A stretch of DNA of 64,000 nucleotides from positions 62,001-126,000 of the forward strand of contig JAFRMX010000008.1 in NCBI GenBank assembly GCA_017430455.1, written 5' to 3'. Both the position numbers and the translations under genes were made by a program. A model generated the notes under the pieces. It was not told the DNA's origin. It worked only from the letters and a program-made list of their open reading frames with translations, and ran no database searches. This stretch comes from Oscillospiraceae bacterium (lineage in GTDB: Bacteria > Bacillota > Clostridia > Oscillospirales > Oscillospiraceae). How positions within the stretch are numbered: position 1 is the stretch's first letter; the number at the start of each line of letters is the position of its first letter. Below are positions 9,626 through 17,729 of the stretch, one piece after another.

Positions 9626-10995
9626 TTAAAGAGTACAAAACAATAAAAGAGATCGCAAGCCCTCTGATGGTCGTTGAGCATGTTGAAGGCGTTACATTCG
9701 ATGAACTTGCCGAGATAGAGCTCCAGAACGGCGAGAGGAGAAGATGCAAAGTCCTTGAAGTCGAGGGGGACAGAGCGGTCGTTCAGCTGTTTGAGAACGC
9801 TCAGGGCATTAACCTTGCAGAATCCAAAGTGAGATTCCTAGGGCATCCGCTTGAGCTCGGAGTATCCGAAGACATGCTCGGCCGTGTTTTCAACGGAATG
9901 GGCGAGCCGATAGACGGCGGCCCCGAGATACTTGCAGAGGAACACAAGGACATCAACGGACTTCCGATGAATCCGGCAGCCCGCGCGTATCCTGCTGAGT
10001 TTATTCAGACCGGCGTTTCCGCCATAGACGGACTGAATACTCTGGTCCGCGGCCAGAAGCTCCCGATCTTCTCGGGCTCGGGTCTTCCTCACGCACCGCT
10101 GGCTGCTCAGATAGCCAGACAGGCGAGAGTTCTCGGAGATAACGAGACTTTTGCTGTTGTATTCGCGGCAGTCGGTATCACATTCGAAGAGTCCGAATAC
10201 TTTATTAACGACTTCAGAAGAACGGGTGCCATCGACAGAACGGTTGTTTTCTCAAACCTGGCAAATGACCCTGCAGTTGAGCGTATCTCCACTCCGCGTA
10301 TGGCGCTCACCGCTGCCGAGTATCTGGCATTTGAAAAGGATATGCAGGTCCTCGTCATCATCACGGATATCACGAACTATGCCGAGGCTCTCCGTGAGGT
10401 TTCCGCTGCAAAGAAGGAAGTTCCCGGCCGTCGCGGATATCCCGGTTACCTCTATACCGACCTTGCAACAATGTATGAAAGGGCAGGCCGCCGCCAGGGC
10501 AAGAAGGGCTCAATAACAATGATTCCTATCCTTACGATGCCTGAAGACGACAAGACCCACCCGATCCCGGACCTGACAGGATATATCACAGAAGGCCAGA
10601 TTATACTCAGCCGTGACCTTTTCCGTAAGGGCCTTGTTCCTCCCATCGATGTTCTGCCTTCACTTTCACGTCTTAAAGACAAGGGTATCGGTGTAGGCAA
10701 GACCAGAGAAGACCACGCGGGAACGATGAACCAGCTATTTGCAGCCTACTCAAGAGGCAAGGACGCCAAGGAATTGATGACGATCCTTGGTGAAGCGGCA
10801 CTCAGCGATGACGACAAGATCTTTGCCCGTTTTGCGGATGATTTCGAAAAGATCTATGTATCCCAGGGCAACAATACGAACCGCTCCATAGAGGAGACTC
10901 TGAATATTGGCTGGCAGCTTCTCTCAATGCTTCCCAGAACGGAGCTTAAACGTATCAAACCCGAGATGATCGAGAAATATATGCCGAAAGCGTAG
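9622..10995 (+). CDS. ntpB: V-type ATPase regulatory subunit B
   Basis: This 457-residue protein is the non-catalytic nucleotide-site partner of subunit A in the alternating A3B3 head. It keeps the RecA-like fold, but the P-loop region is replaced by [15 protein letters not shown], as is typical for B subunits, so it should not hydrolyse ATP itself. Other family stretches are [20 protein letters not shown] and [14 protein letters not shown]. It overlaps subunit A by four bases and is followed 10 bases later by subunit D. Confidence 0.97.
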   Translation: MIKEYKTIKEIASPLMVVEHVEGVTFDELAEIELQNGERRRCKVLEVEGDRAVVQLFENAQGINLAESKVRFLGHPLELGVSEDMLGRVFNGMGEPIDGGPEILAEEHKDINGLPMNPAARAYPAEFIQTGVSAIDGLNTLVRGQKLPIFSGSGLPHAPLAAQIARQARVLGDNETFAVVFAAVGITFEESEYFINDFRRTGAIDRTVVFSNLANDPAVERISTPRMALTAAEYLAFEKDMQVLVIITDITNYAEALREVSAAKKEVPGRRGYPGYLYTDLATMYERAGRRQGKKGSITMIPILTMPEDDKTHPIPDLTGYITEGQIILSRDLFRKGLVPPIDVLPSLSRLKDKGIGVGKTREDHAGTMNQLFAAYSRGKDAKELMTILGEAALSDDDKIFARFADDFEKIYVSQGNNTNRSIEETLNIGWQLLSMLPRTELKRIKPEMIEKYMPKA

Positions 10996-11005
10996 GTGAC
11001 TTAGA

Positions 11006-11659
11006 TTGGCGAGCACCACAATAACCCCGACCAGAATGGTCTTAAACCAGCTCAAAGGGCGTCTTAAAACTGCCCGCCGGGGTCATAAGCTTTTAAAGGA
11101 CAAGAGAGATGAACTGATGCGCCAGTTCATGGATATCATAAAGCGCAATAAAGAGCTCAGGACCAAGGTCGAAGAAGGTCTTACAGGCGCTTACTCATCG
11201 CTTCAGGTCGCAAGCTCTATAATGTCGCCAGAGATGCTCGAGCAGTCGCTCATGTATCCGAGACAGAGCGTGGAGCTGGGAATGACCTATAAGAATATAA
11301 TGAGTGTCAATGTGCCGATATACTCGTTTCGTACCAAAAACGATGATCCTTCTGAGATCTATCCCTACGGATTCGCGCAGACAAGCGGAGAACTGGATGA
11401 CGCTCTGGAGAAGCTTGCCGTTGTGTTCAACGACATGCTTGAGCTTGCCCAGGTCGAAAAGACCATGCAGCTTCTAGCCGAGGAGATAGAAAAGACCAGG
11501 AGAAGGGTCAATGCTCTTGAGTATGTAATGATCCCGGAGCTTGAAACTAATATCAAATATATCAGTATGAAGCTCGAGGAAAACGAAAACGCGACTAAGG
11601 TTAGACTGCTGAAAGTCAAGGAAATGGTCCTCCAGGACGCGCATCACTACAAACAGTAG
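11006..11659 (+). CDS. ntpD: V-type ATPase subunit D (central rotor shaft)
   Basis: This 217-residue protein is predicted to be a long antiparallel coiled coil, the shaft that turns inside the A3B3 head. PTRMVLNQLKGRLKTARRGH at the N-terminus and LEYVMIPELETNIKYISMKL towards the C-terminus are characteristic of the family. The start is TTG at 11006, preceded by AGGTGA at suitable distance. It is the last gene of the operon. The downstream spacer carries a 17-bp perfect inverted repeat rather than a classical GC-rich terminator. Confidence 0.93.
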   Translation: MASTTITPTRMVLNQLKGRLKTARRGHKLLKDKRDELMRQFMDIIKRNKELRTKVEEGLTGAYSSLQVASSIMSPEMLEQSLMYPRQSVELGMTYKNIMSVNVPIYSFRTKNDDPSEIYPYGFAQTSGELDDALEKLAVVFNDMLELAQVEKTMQLLAEEIEKTRRRVNALEYVMIPELETNIKYISMKLEENENATKVRLLKVKEMVLQDAHHYKQ

Positions 11660-11676
11660 ACCATTAAACCTAACTT

Positions 11677-11740
11677 GAAATTATACACAGTTATACAGGT
11701 AAAAAGTGCTTGCATTTTTATGTTAACTGTGTATAATTTC
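11677..11740. repeat. Perfect 17-bp inverted repeat across the glycine-riboswitch promoter
   Basis: The left arm 11677-11693 (GAAATTATACACAGTTA) is the exact reverse complement of the right arm 11724-11740, with a 30-base gap. The right arm contains the TATAAT -10 box of the next promoter, and the -35 box lies in the gap. Each arm therefore carries a TATAAT, pointing in opposite directions. This could be an operator, or it could fold in the V-ATPase mRNA as an AT-rich 3' hairpin. Confidence 0.85.
11710..11737 (+). promoter_or_regulatory. Promoter of the glycine riboswitch/AGCS gene
   Basis: TTGCAT (11710-11715) and a perfect TATAAT (11732-11737) are 16 bases apart. The predicted start of transcription is about 11744, just before the first riboswitch aptamer. 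Confidence 0.75.
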
Positions 11741-11751
11741 TTTATTATATC

Positions 11752-11912
11752 GGTTGAATCCCGTTGGAAAGTAGGAATTTCCTTGCCGAAGGAGTAAAAC
11801 TCTCAGGACAAAAGACAGCGGGGGGACGGTGATCCGGAGAAGCCCTTTAAAAAGGGGGCCGAAGGGGCAAAGCTTAAAAGCTAATCTCTCAGGCAAAAGG
11901 ACGGATGGCATA
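11752..11912 (+). ncRNA. Tandem glycine riboswitch
   Basis: Two copies of the glycine-aptamer core follow each other. The first has GCCGAAGGAG (11785-11794), then CTCTCAGGACAAAAGAC; the second has GCCGAAGGGGCAAAGC (from 11858), then CTCTCAGGCAAAAGGAC (from 11886). This is the known architecture of the two-aptamer glycine riboswitch. It lies in the leader of a sodium:amino-acid symporter, a known genetic setting for this class. An intrinsic terminator (11945-11979) sits between the second aptamer and the ribosome-binding site, so control is probably by transcription termination. Whether glycine turns the gene on or off cannot be decided from sequence alone. Confidence 0.92.
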
Positions 11913-11944
11913 GTTGTTATTCATTGTGCTGTTTTGTTGTGCTT

Positions 11945-11979
11945 GGGAGTTGCTTTGGGCAATTTCCATTTTTTATTTT
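11945..11979 (+). terminator. Intrinsic terminator of the glycine riboswitch
   Basis: GGGAGTTGC (11945-11953) pairs with GCAATTTCC (11959-11967), with two G-U pairs and a five-base loop, followed by ATTTTTTATTTT. It ends just before the Shine-Dalgarno GGGAGG of the symporter gene. Confidence 0.75.
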
Positions 11980-11992
11980 GGGAGGCAGAAAA

Positions 11993-13393
11993 ATGAGTTT
12001 CTATGACTGGCTTTACAACTTTGATCAGAAGGTGAACGCCATAGCATGGGGCTGGCCGACGATCATTCTGATACTCGGAGCGGGCCTGGTTCTCAGCATA
12101 GGCATAAGGTTTGCCCAGTTCGGGCACTTCGGCCATATGATGAAAAACACCATCGGGGCGATCGGGAAGGCCAAAAAGACTGATGATAAAGGCGCTGTAA
12201 CACCCTTTCAGGCAGTTTGCACTGCGCTGGCTGCGACTGTCGGCACGGGTAATATAGCAGGCGTAGCCGGAGCGATCGCGCTTGGCGGACCCGGAGCTGT
12301 TTTCTGGATGTGGGTCGCTGCACTTCTCGGTATGGCGACCAAGTTTTCTGAAGTTGTGCTTGCCATCAATTTCCGAGAGAGGAATGCAAACGGAGACTGG
12401 GTAGGCGGCCCGATGTACTATATTAAAAACGGTCTCGGAAAGAACTGGAAATGGCTTGGAGCGGTCTTTTCTATATTGGCTGTGGTAGCGTCCTTTGGGA
12501 TCGGAAATATCGCGCAGATCAATTCAATTGCCTCTTCCGTCAACTCTGCAGCCGCAGTGGTATCTCCTAATGTCAATACCGGCATGGTCGCTGTTATTAC
12601 AGGCATTGTTGTAGCTGTCATAGTCGCGCTTGTTTCTATAGGCGGGATCAAAAGGATAGGGCAGGTGACGGAGAGACTTGTACCTGTCATGTCTGTAATA
12701 TATATAGTTGCGTGTCTTGTAGTTATTTTTGCACATATAAGCTCAATAGGCAGAGTGTTTGCGATGATCTTTAAGGCTGCCTTTGCTCCCCAGGCGGTTG
12801 TCGGCGGGGGATTGGGGATAACCATCTCTACGGCGATTAAAAAAGGCTGCGCGAGAGGACTCTTCTCCAATGAAGCCGGCCTAGGCTCCGCGCCTATAGC
12901 CCACGCCGCTGCAGATACGGACGACCCCGTGAAGCAGGGCCTTTACGGAATGTTCGAGGTCTTTATGGATACAATAGTCATCTGTACGCTGACAGCTCTG
13001 ACTATACTCATATCAGGTACGGAGATCACATACGGAACTGGAACGAACCAGGTCCTTTCTGTTGCGGCTTATTCCACGGTCTTCCCTCAGGGCTTTTCAA
13101 GCTTTATTATAGCGATCGCTCTTGCCCTGTTTGCTCTTACCACCATAATCTCCTGGAATCTTTACGGGTCAAGATGCTGCGAATACTTGCTCGGAAGCAA
13201 AGCTGCCATGGTATATAAAGTGCTGTTTCTGCCCGTGATAATAATGGGCGCTACAATGGATCTGACGCTTGCATGGAATATATCCGATACCTTGAACGGC
13301 CTCATGGCTATTCCCAATCTTATAGCGCTGCTGGCCCTGTCTCCCGTTGTATTCAAACTTACAAAGGGATACTTCGCCGAAAAGAGAAATTAA
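11993..13393 (+). CDS. Sodium:alanine/glycine symporter (AGCS family)
   Basis: This polytopic membrane transporter of about 466 residues belongs to the alanine/glycine:cation symporter family. Diagnostic stretches are TPFQAVCTALAATVGTGNIAGVA, here noted as positions about 65-87, WMWVAALLGMATKFSEVVLA and FSNEAGLGSAPIAHAAA. The family imports alanine or glycine with sodium. The upstream glycine riboswitch points to glycine as the relevant ligand. The frame opens at 11924, but GGGAGG followed by ATG at 11993 sets the start. Together with the preceding sodium-type V-ATPase, this suggests sodium-based energetics. Confidence 0.93.
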   Translation: MSFYDWLYNFDQKVNAIAWGWPTIILILGAGLVLSIGIRFAQFGHFGHMMKNTIGAIGKAKKTDDKGAVTPFQAVCTALAATVGTGNIAGVAGAIALGGPGAVFWMWVAALLGMATKFSEVVLAINFRERNANGDWVGGPMYYIKNGLGKNWKWLGAVFSILAVVASFGIGNIAQINSIASSVNSAAAVVSPNVNTGMVAVITGIVVAVIVALVSIGGIKRIGQVTERLVPVMSVIYIVACLVVIFAHISSIGRVFAMIFKAAFAPQAVVGGGLGITISTAIKKGCARGLFSNEAGLGSAPIAHAAADTDDPVKQGLYGMFEVFMDTIVICTLTALTILISGTEITYGTGTNQVLSVAAYSTVFPQGFSSFIIAIALALFALTTIISWNLYGSRCCEYLLGSKAAMVYKVLFLPVIIMGATMDLTLAWNISDTLNGLMAIPNLIALLALSPVVFKLTKGYFAEKRN

Positions 13394-13433
13394 CATAATA
13401 TACTTGAATTAGATTACAAAAATGTTATAATAA

Positions 13434-13465
13434 TCTCCGTCATCAGGCGGAGAATTTATTATTTT
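13434..13465 (+). terminator. Terminator after the AGCS gene
   Basis: TCTCCG and CGGAGA form a six-base stem with an eight-base loop (13434-13453), followed by a T-rich tail. It is short but well placed between the symporter and the next promoter. Confidence 0.6.
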
Positions 13466-13496
13466 GAAATTTATAAAAAAATTTTGAAAAAAATTG

Positions 13497-13525
13497 TTGC
13501 CAAATTGTAATTTATATGCTATATT
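13497..13525 (+). promoter_or_regulatory. Promoter of the wall-anchored repeat protein
   Basis: TTGCCA (13497-13502) and TATATT (13520-13525) are 17 bases apart, followed by AGGAGG at 13559-13564 in front of the start codon. Confidence 0.7.
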
Positions 13526-13571
13526 AACGATGCTATATTCAAGCTTAGCCTATTTATAGGAGGAAAAACAA

Positions 13572-15743
13572 ATGAAGAAAAAACTGATAAGCATGCTGCT
13601 CATCGTAGTTTTGATGTTTACGATGATCCCTGCGGCGTTTGCAGCGGGGCCGTATAATGTCACGTACGATGCACATACTGGAAGCGGTACGATGGCTGCT
13701 GAAGCTACGAATGCAGACGGTAAAATTACTTTAAGCTCTAATAAGTTTGAAAAGAGCGGTTATACATTTGATAAATGGAATACCGCAGCTGATGGCTCTG
13801 GAACTTCTTATGGTGATGGAGTGACTGTTACATTGGAAGCTGATGTTACTCTATATGCGCAGTGGAAGATCAACACATATACGATTAATTATGTTCTTGA
13901 TGGCGGCACTAATGGAGCAGCCAATCCTACTGAATATACAGCTGCTTCGGCTACCATTACAATTAATGATCCTACAAAAGACGGCTATAAGTTTTTAGGT
14001 TGGACTTCAACTGAACTTGGTCTTTCCTCACCTACAAAATCTGTTTCTTTCCCGGGCAGTACTGCAGCTAATGTCACACTTACTGCTGTATGGGAGGCTG
14101 ATTCTTCCTCTGAAGAAGGCGGAGAAAGCGGTGGAGAAGGCGGTAGCGGCGGTTCCGGCGGAACACCTGTAATCGAAGTCAACGGAAAAGCAGTTGATCC
14201 TTCAATCGCAAAGACAGTTCAGGAAGCTGTCAAAGCAGCACTTATTAACAATGCCACTACAGTTTCTGTTAAACTTCTTGCCGATGTTACGGATTCCGCG
14301 CTGGATATTCCTGCCGGCTTTACATGCAATGTTGACAGCAACGGGTATAAGTGGACTGTTTCCGGATCTGTTGCAGGTACACTCAATTGCAGAGACTCTT
14401 ATGAGCACACTAAAAATGATGCATATACAACGATTTCCGGTCTTGGCGGACTTACTGTTCAGAGCCAGAGCGGCAACAGAACCGGAGTTGTGAATGTTTA
14501 CAGCGGAATTATAGATACTGATCCTTCAACTCTTAAGGAAAACGGAGTTTATATCAGAAATGCCTATGAGGCACTTGATGGAGGCAAATGGTGGATCAGA
14601 GCCGGAGCTTCCGGACAGATCGCAACATTAAACTCAACCGGATATCCTTCTCTCCAGGCTGCCTTCACTGAGTCTGTTAAGACTGGCGGTTCTGATACGA
14701 TAAGGCTCAGACTCTCCAATACTGAGAATGTTACGGCAACATATACTCAGACAAAAACCGTATATCTTGATCTTGGCGGTAAGAAGCTTACGGGTGATAT
14801 TACAATTGACGGACCTGCTACCGTTTACGTTAGAAACGGTGTCCTCGACGGAACAATTTCCGGCGGTGCAAAGATCATAGTTGAGTCCGGTTATTATCGC
14901 AAAGCTCTTAGTGTAAATGAGATCCGTGGCGGTTACTTCATGGACAATAAAAGCACTCAGCTTGCAAACGGCTTCTACTTTACAAGTGTCCAGGCCTATG
15001 ACCCTGTTGATTCAAATCAGCTTTACAGCTATATGGCGATCAGAAATCTTGAAGTGACAGAGTGGGTCGTCAGCAGCAACCTTGTAATCTCCGATGCGGA
15101 TATGTATGAGATCTGCCTTGACGCGGAAGAGCTCTACAACGCATACGCTGCATCCGGCAGATTCGCTATCAACGAGAGCTACGGCGATAAAGTTCAGGGT
15201 GTTATTGACGGAGACATCAAAAAGTCTATAGCTGATGCCGGCAGCGGTGCTCATCTCAAAGTCGTTGTCAACTGCGTAGGCCTTCCTGTTGCGACTATTC
15301 CTCAGGAATACGCGCTTCTGAATGCTTCAAAGTCTTCAAATGAAGGTATAGGCGCAATATATAACATTACAATTGATCTTAAGCTTGTCGGAGATTACAG
15401 AGAATACTATATAGGAACACTTACAAAGCTCAGAAATCCGATCGATCTGACAATAGTTATTCCTTCCGGCCTGCGTATGAGCGGCAGATCGTACCGCATT
15501 GCATCCGTACACGATATGAAGGTATACAACTATAAGACTACGGTCAGTGCGCACAAAGCAACGGCTGATGATGTATATCTCTTCTCACCGTTCGCGATCA
15601 TAGTCAACGGCGGTAACGGAATGATCCCTCTTACCGGAGATTCGGGCGATGTCGTCACTTGGGCGCTTGTGAGCGCGGGAGCACTCCTTGCACTTGCCGG
15701 AGCAACAGTCCTGCTCTTACGCAAGAAAAGATCCTCGATCTGA
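13572..15743 (+). CDS. Cell-wall-anchored surface protein with InlB-type repeats
   Basis: This 723-residue exported protein starts with a classical signal peptide (cleavage probably after FAA near residue 26). Two InlB B-repeat / Listeria-Bacteroides-type repeats follow (about residues 28-100 and 101-175), each ending in a tyrosine- or tryptophan-rich LYAQW / LTAVW element. A Glu/Gly/Ser-rich linker follows near residues 177-197, then a long unrecognised beta-rich region. The C-terminus has PLTGDSGD, a hydrophobic helix and a basic tail (RKKR), which is the layout of a sortase sorting signal with a non-standard IPLTG motif. The role is unknown; adhesion is possible but not shown. No sortase gene is in the window. 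Confidence 0.8.
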   Translation: MKKKLISMLLIVVLMFTMIPAAFAAGPYNVTYDAHTGSGTMAAEATNADGKITLSSNKFEKSGYTFDKWNTAADGSGTSYGDGVTVTLEADVTLYAQWKINTYTINYVLDGGTNGAANPTEYTAASATITINDPTKDGYKFLGWTSTELGLSSPTKSVSFPGSTAANVTLTAVWEADSSSEEGGESGGEGGSGGSGGTPVIEVNGKAVDPSIAKTVQEAVKAALINNATTVSVKLLADVTDSALDIPAGFTCNVDSNGYKWTVSGSVAGTLNCRDSYEHTKNDAYTTISGLGGLTVQSQSGNRTGVVNVYSGIIDTDPSTLKENGVYIRNAYEALDGGKWWIRAGASGQIATLNSTGYPSLQAAFTESVKTGGSDTIRLRLSNTENVTATYTQTKTVYLDLGGKKLTGDITIDGPATVYVRNGVLDGTISGGAKIIVESGYYRKALSVNEIRGGYFMDNKSTQLANGFYFTSVQAYDPVDSNQLYSYMAIRNLEVTEWVVSSNLVISDADMYEICLDAEELYNAYAASGRFAINESYGDKVQGVIDGDIKKSIADAGSGAHLKVVVNCVGLPVATIPQEYALLNASKSSNEGIGAIYNITIDLKLVGDYREYYIGTLTKLRNPIDLTIVIPSGLRMSGRSYRIASVHDMKVYNYKTTVSAHKATADDVYLFSPFAIIVNGGNGMIPLTGDSGDVVTWALVSAGALLALAGATVLLLRKKRSSI

Positions 15744-15802
15744 GGCAAAACGATATTTATCCCTCCGTCGATAAGCTCGAAGCAGGGGCGAATATAGCAT
15801 AG

Positions 15803-15829
15803 CAAGACAGGGTTTCCCTGTCTTGTTTT
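15803..15829 (+). terminator. Strong intrinsic terminator after the surface-protein gene
   Basis: CAAGACAGGG (15803-15812) and CCCTGTCTTG (15816-15825) form a ten-base perfect stem with a three-base loop, followed by TTTT. Confidence 0.9.
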
Positions 15830-15832
15830 GCA

Positions 15833-15861
15833 TTGCTTTATAATATGTTCGATGATATAAT
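15833..15861 (+). promoter_or_regulatory. Promoter of the spermidine-synthase-like gene
   Basis: TTGCTT (15833-15838) and TATAAT (15856-15861) are 17 bases apart and 30 bases upstream of the start codon. Confidence 0.65.
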
Positions 15862-15890
15862 CCGTTTATAATTTTAATCGGGAGCATTTA

Positions 15891-17495
15891 ATGAAAAGCG
15901 GAGAGAGAAAGTCAATACTTTCCAGCAAATTATATCTCTATATTACGGAGTTTTTCTCCGGCGTGTCGGTGATGGCTGTTGAACTTGGGGCAAGCAGGCT
16001 CCTGGCACCTTACTTCAGCTCTTCGCAGATAGTCTGGACTATCATTATCGGAACTATCATGATCGCAATGGCCCTCGGCAATCTTTACGGGGGAAAGACA
16101 GCTGATAAAAACCCTGATCCTGATGTTTTATATAGACGGATACTTATTGCAGCCGTTTGGATAGCGGCGATACCGGTTCTCGGTAAGTATACAATAATAG
16201 GGATATCTGCACTTCTTGTTTTTACCGTCAGTACAAATTTCCTTGTTATAGCTGCTTTTGCTTCTTGTATGCTGATTTTTGTATATCCGCTCTTTCTTTT
16301 GGGGACAGTTACTCCTTCACTCGTAAAATATACGGTCGGAAGCCTTGATGACAGCGGATCGACGGTCGGGAGGCTCGGAGCCTGCAATACGGTAGGAAGC
16401 ATAATAGGTACTTTTCTTCCGACCTTCGTTACTATTCCGGCGGTAGGGACTTCGGTCACATTCCTGATCTTTTCGGGTATACTGTTCCTTATCGGTGCCG
16501 TATACTTTCTGAGCGAGAAAAAGAAGCTCAGGACACTTATCATTACGCTTATTCTCTTTATTTTCTGTCTGATATTCGGGCGCAGTACATCATTCGCGTT
16601 TTGGGAACCGGAGCTTGCATATGAGGGCGAATCCGTTTACAACTATCTTCAGGTCAGAGACGATGAGCGGCAGACTGTCCTTTCCACCAATGTGCTGTTC
16701 GGAGTTCAGAGCGTAAAAATGAAAGATGAAATGCTGACCGGTATGTATTACGATTATGCCCTGGCAGCTCCAGTTATGTGCGAAAATGAAGAAATGGATA
16801 TCCTTGTTCTCGGAAACGGAACGGGGACCTTTGCAGGTCTTTGCCTGGATTATTTTCCCGGATCGGCAGTTGAAGGAGTTGAAATAGACGGAAAGATCAC
16901 AGCGCTTGCCCGCAGGTTTTTTGATCTCTCCGATGATGTAAATGTTACGGAATATGACGGAAGAGCTTTTCTGACGGCTACCGGGAAAAAATATGATGTA
17001 ATACAGGTGGACGCTTATCAGGACATTACTATACCGTTTCAGATGTCCAGCGTCGAGTTTTTCAAAATGGTTAAAGAGCATCTGAAGCCGGGCGGCGTTA
17101 TGACTGTCAATATGAATATGCATTCGGACGGTGAGGAAAGCATAAACTCATATCTCTGCGATACCATAGCATCCGTATTTGAATATGTCTTTACGGCAGA
17201 TGTCCCGGGCAATACCAACAGAGAGCTTTTTGCCTGCGTTGATGCCAGTCCGGCGGATATGCTGGAGTCAGGCATATCCGGGCTTAATGACAGAGAACTT
17301 AAGGATATGATGAGAAATGTGAGCACAAGACTTACAGAATATAAGCCGGGGGACAATATACTGACAGACGATAGAGCGCCTGTTGAAGTCATGGGAATGA
17401 GAGCAATCGATGCGCTTATCGCAAGCGAAGTGGAATATTACCGGAATATATATGAGAGAAACGGCCTTAAAGGGCTGATTGCCGCCTTGGCGTGA
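15891..17495 (+). CDS. Membrane protein fused to a spermidine-synthase-like domain
   Basis: This 534-residue protein has an N-terminal membrane half (about residues 10-235, roughly seven helices) with VELGASRLLAPYFSSS, and a C-terminal Rossmann methyltransferase-fold half. In the latter, LVLGNGTGTFAGLCLDYFPG and VEGVEIDGKI mark the nucleotide-binding part and VIQVDAYQDITIPFQM the active-site region. This fusion is widespread in bacteria and is annotated as spermidine-synthase-like; true aminopropyltransferase activity is rarely shown. The usual catalytic Asp of spermidine synthase (DSTDP-type motif) is replaced here by VDAYQD, so another function is possible. The pot polyamine importer lies elsewhere in the window but is not adjacent. 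Confidence 0.75.
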   Translation: MKSGERKSILSSKLYLYITEFFSGVSVMAVELGASRLLAPYFSSSQIVWTIIIGTIMIAMALGNLYGGKTADKNPDPDVLYRRILIAAVWIAAIPVLGKYTIIGISALLVFTVSTNFLVIAAFASCMLIFVYPLFLLGTVTPSLVKYTVGSLDDSGSTVGRLGACNTVGSIIGTFLPTFVTIPAVGTSVTFLIFSGILFLIGAVYFLSEKKKLRTLIITLILFIFCLIFGRSTSFAFWEPELAYEGESVYNYLQVRDDERQTVLSTNVLFGVQSVKMKDEMLTGMYYDYALAAPVMCENEEMDILVLGNGTGTFAGLCLDYFPGSAVEGVEIDGKITALARRFFDLSDDVNVTEYDGRAFLTATGKKYDVIQVDAYQDITIPFQMSSVEFFKMVKEHLKPGGVMTVNMNMHSDGEESINSYLCDTIASVFEYVFTADVPGNTNRELFACVDASPADMLESGISGLNDRELKDMMRNVSTRLTEYKPGDNILTDDRAPVEVMGMRAIDALIASEVEYYRNIYERNGLKGLIAALA

Positions 17496-17512
17496 ATTTG
17501 TATAAGTTTTAT

Positions 17513-17541
17513 TTGACTTTTACAATAGCGGGTGTTAATAT
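17513..17541 (+). promoter_or_regulatory. Promoter of tRNA-Arg(ACG)
   Basis: TTGACT (17513-17518) and TAATAT (17536-17541) are 17 bases apart, 15 bases before the tRNA 5' end. Confidence 0.6.
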
Positions 17542-17555
17542 ACATAAGCTGATTT

Positions 17556-17632
17556 GCGTCATTAGCTCAGCTGGATAGAGCGTCTGGCTACGGACCAGAA
17601 GGTCGGGGGTTCGAATCCCTCATGGCGTGCCA
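17556..17632 (+). tRNA. tRNA-Arg (anticodon ACG)
   Basis: The sequence folds as a full cloverleaf: acceptor GCGTCAT/ATGGCGT, D arm AGCTCAGCTGGATAGAGC, a seven-base anticodon loop with ACG in the anticodon position, and T arm GGTTCGAATCC. The CCA end is encoded. A hairpin terminator follows at once. Confidence 0.96.
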
Positions 17633-17670
17633 AAACAGAGATTGCCTCATGGCGGTCTCTGTTTTGTATT
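17631..17670 (+). terminator. Terminator after tRNA-Arg(ACG)
   Basis: CAAAACAGAGA (17631-17641) is complementary to TCTCTGTTTTG (17656-17666), an 11-base stem with a 14-base loop. The right arm provides its own T run. Confidence 0.75.
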
Positions 17671-17715
17671 AGTATAATATATTTCTTTCTTATTTTATTT
17701 TCACTGAGCAGGTGA

Positions 17716-17721
17716 TATAAT
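17716..17721 (+). promoter_or_regulatory. Extended -10 box immediately before the beta-lactamase-like gene
   Basis: TGATATAAT places a perfect TATAAT at 17716-17721 with an upstream TG. The ATG is at 17730, only eight bases after the box, so transcription should begin within about three bases of the start codon. No Shine-Dalgarno sequence lies at the usual distance. This suggests a leaderless mRNA. Confidence 0.5.
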
Positions 17722-17729
17722 AAAAAAGT

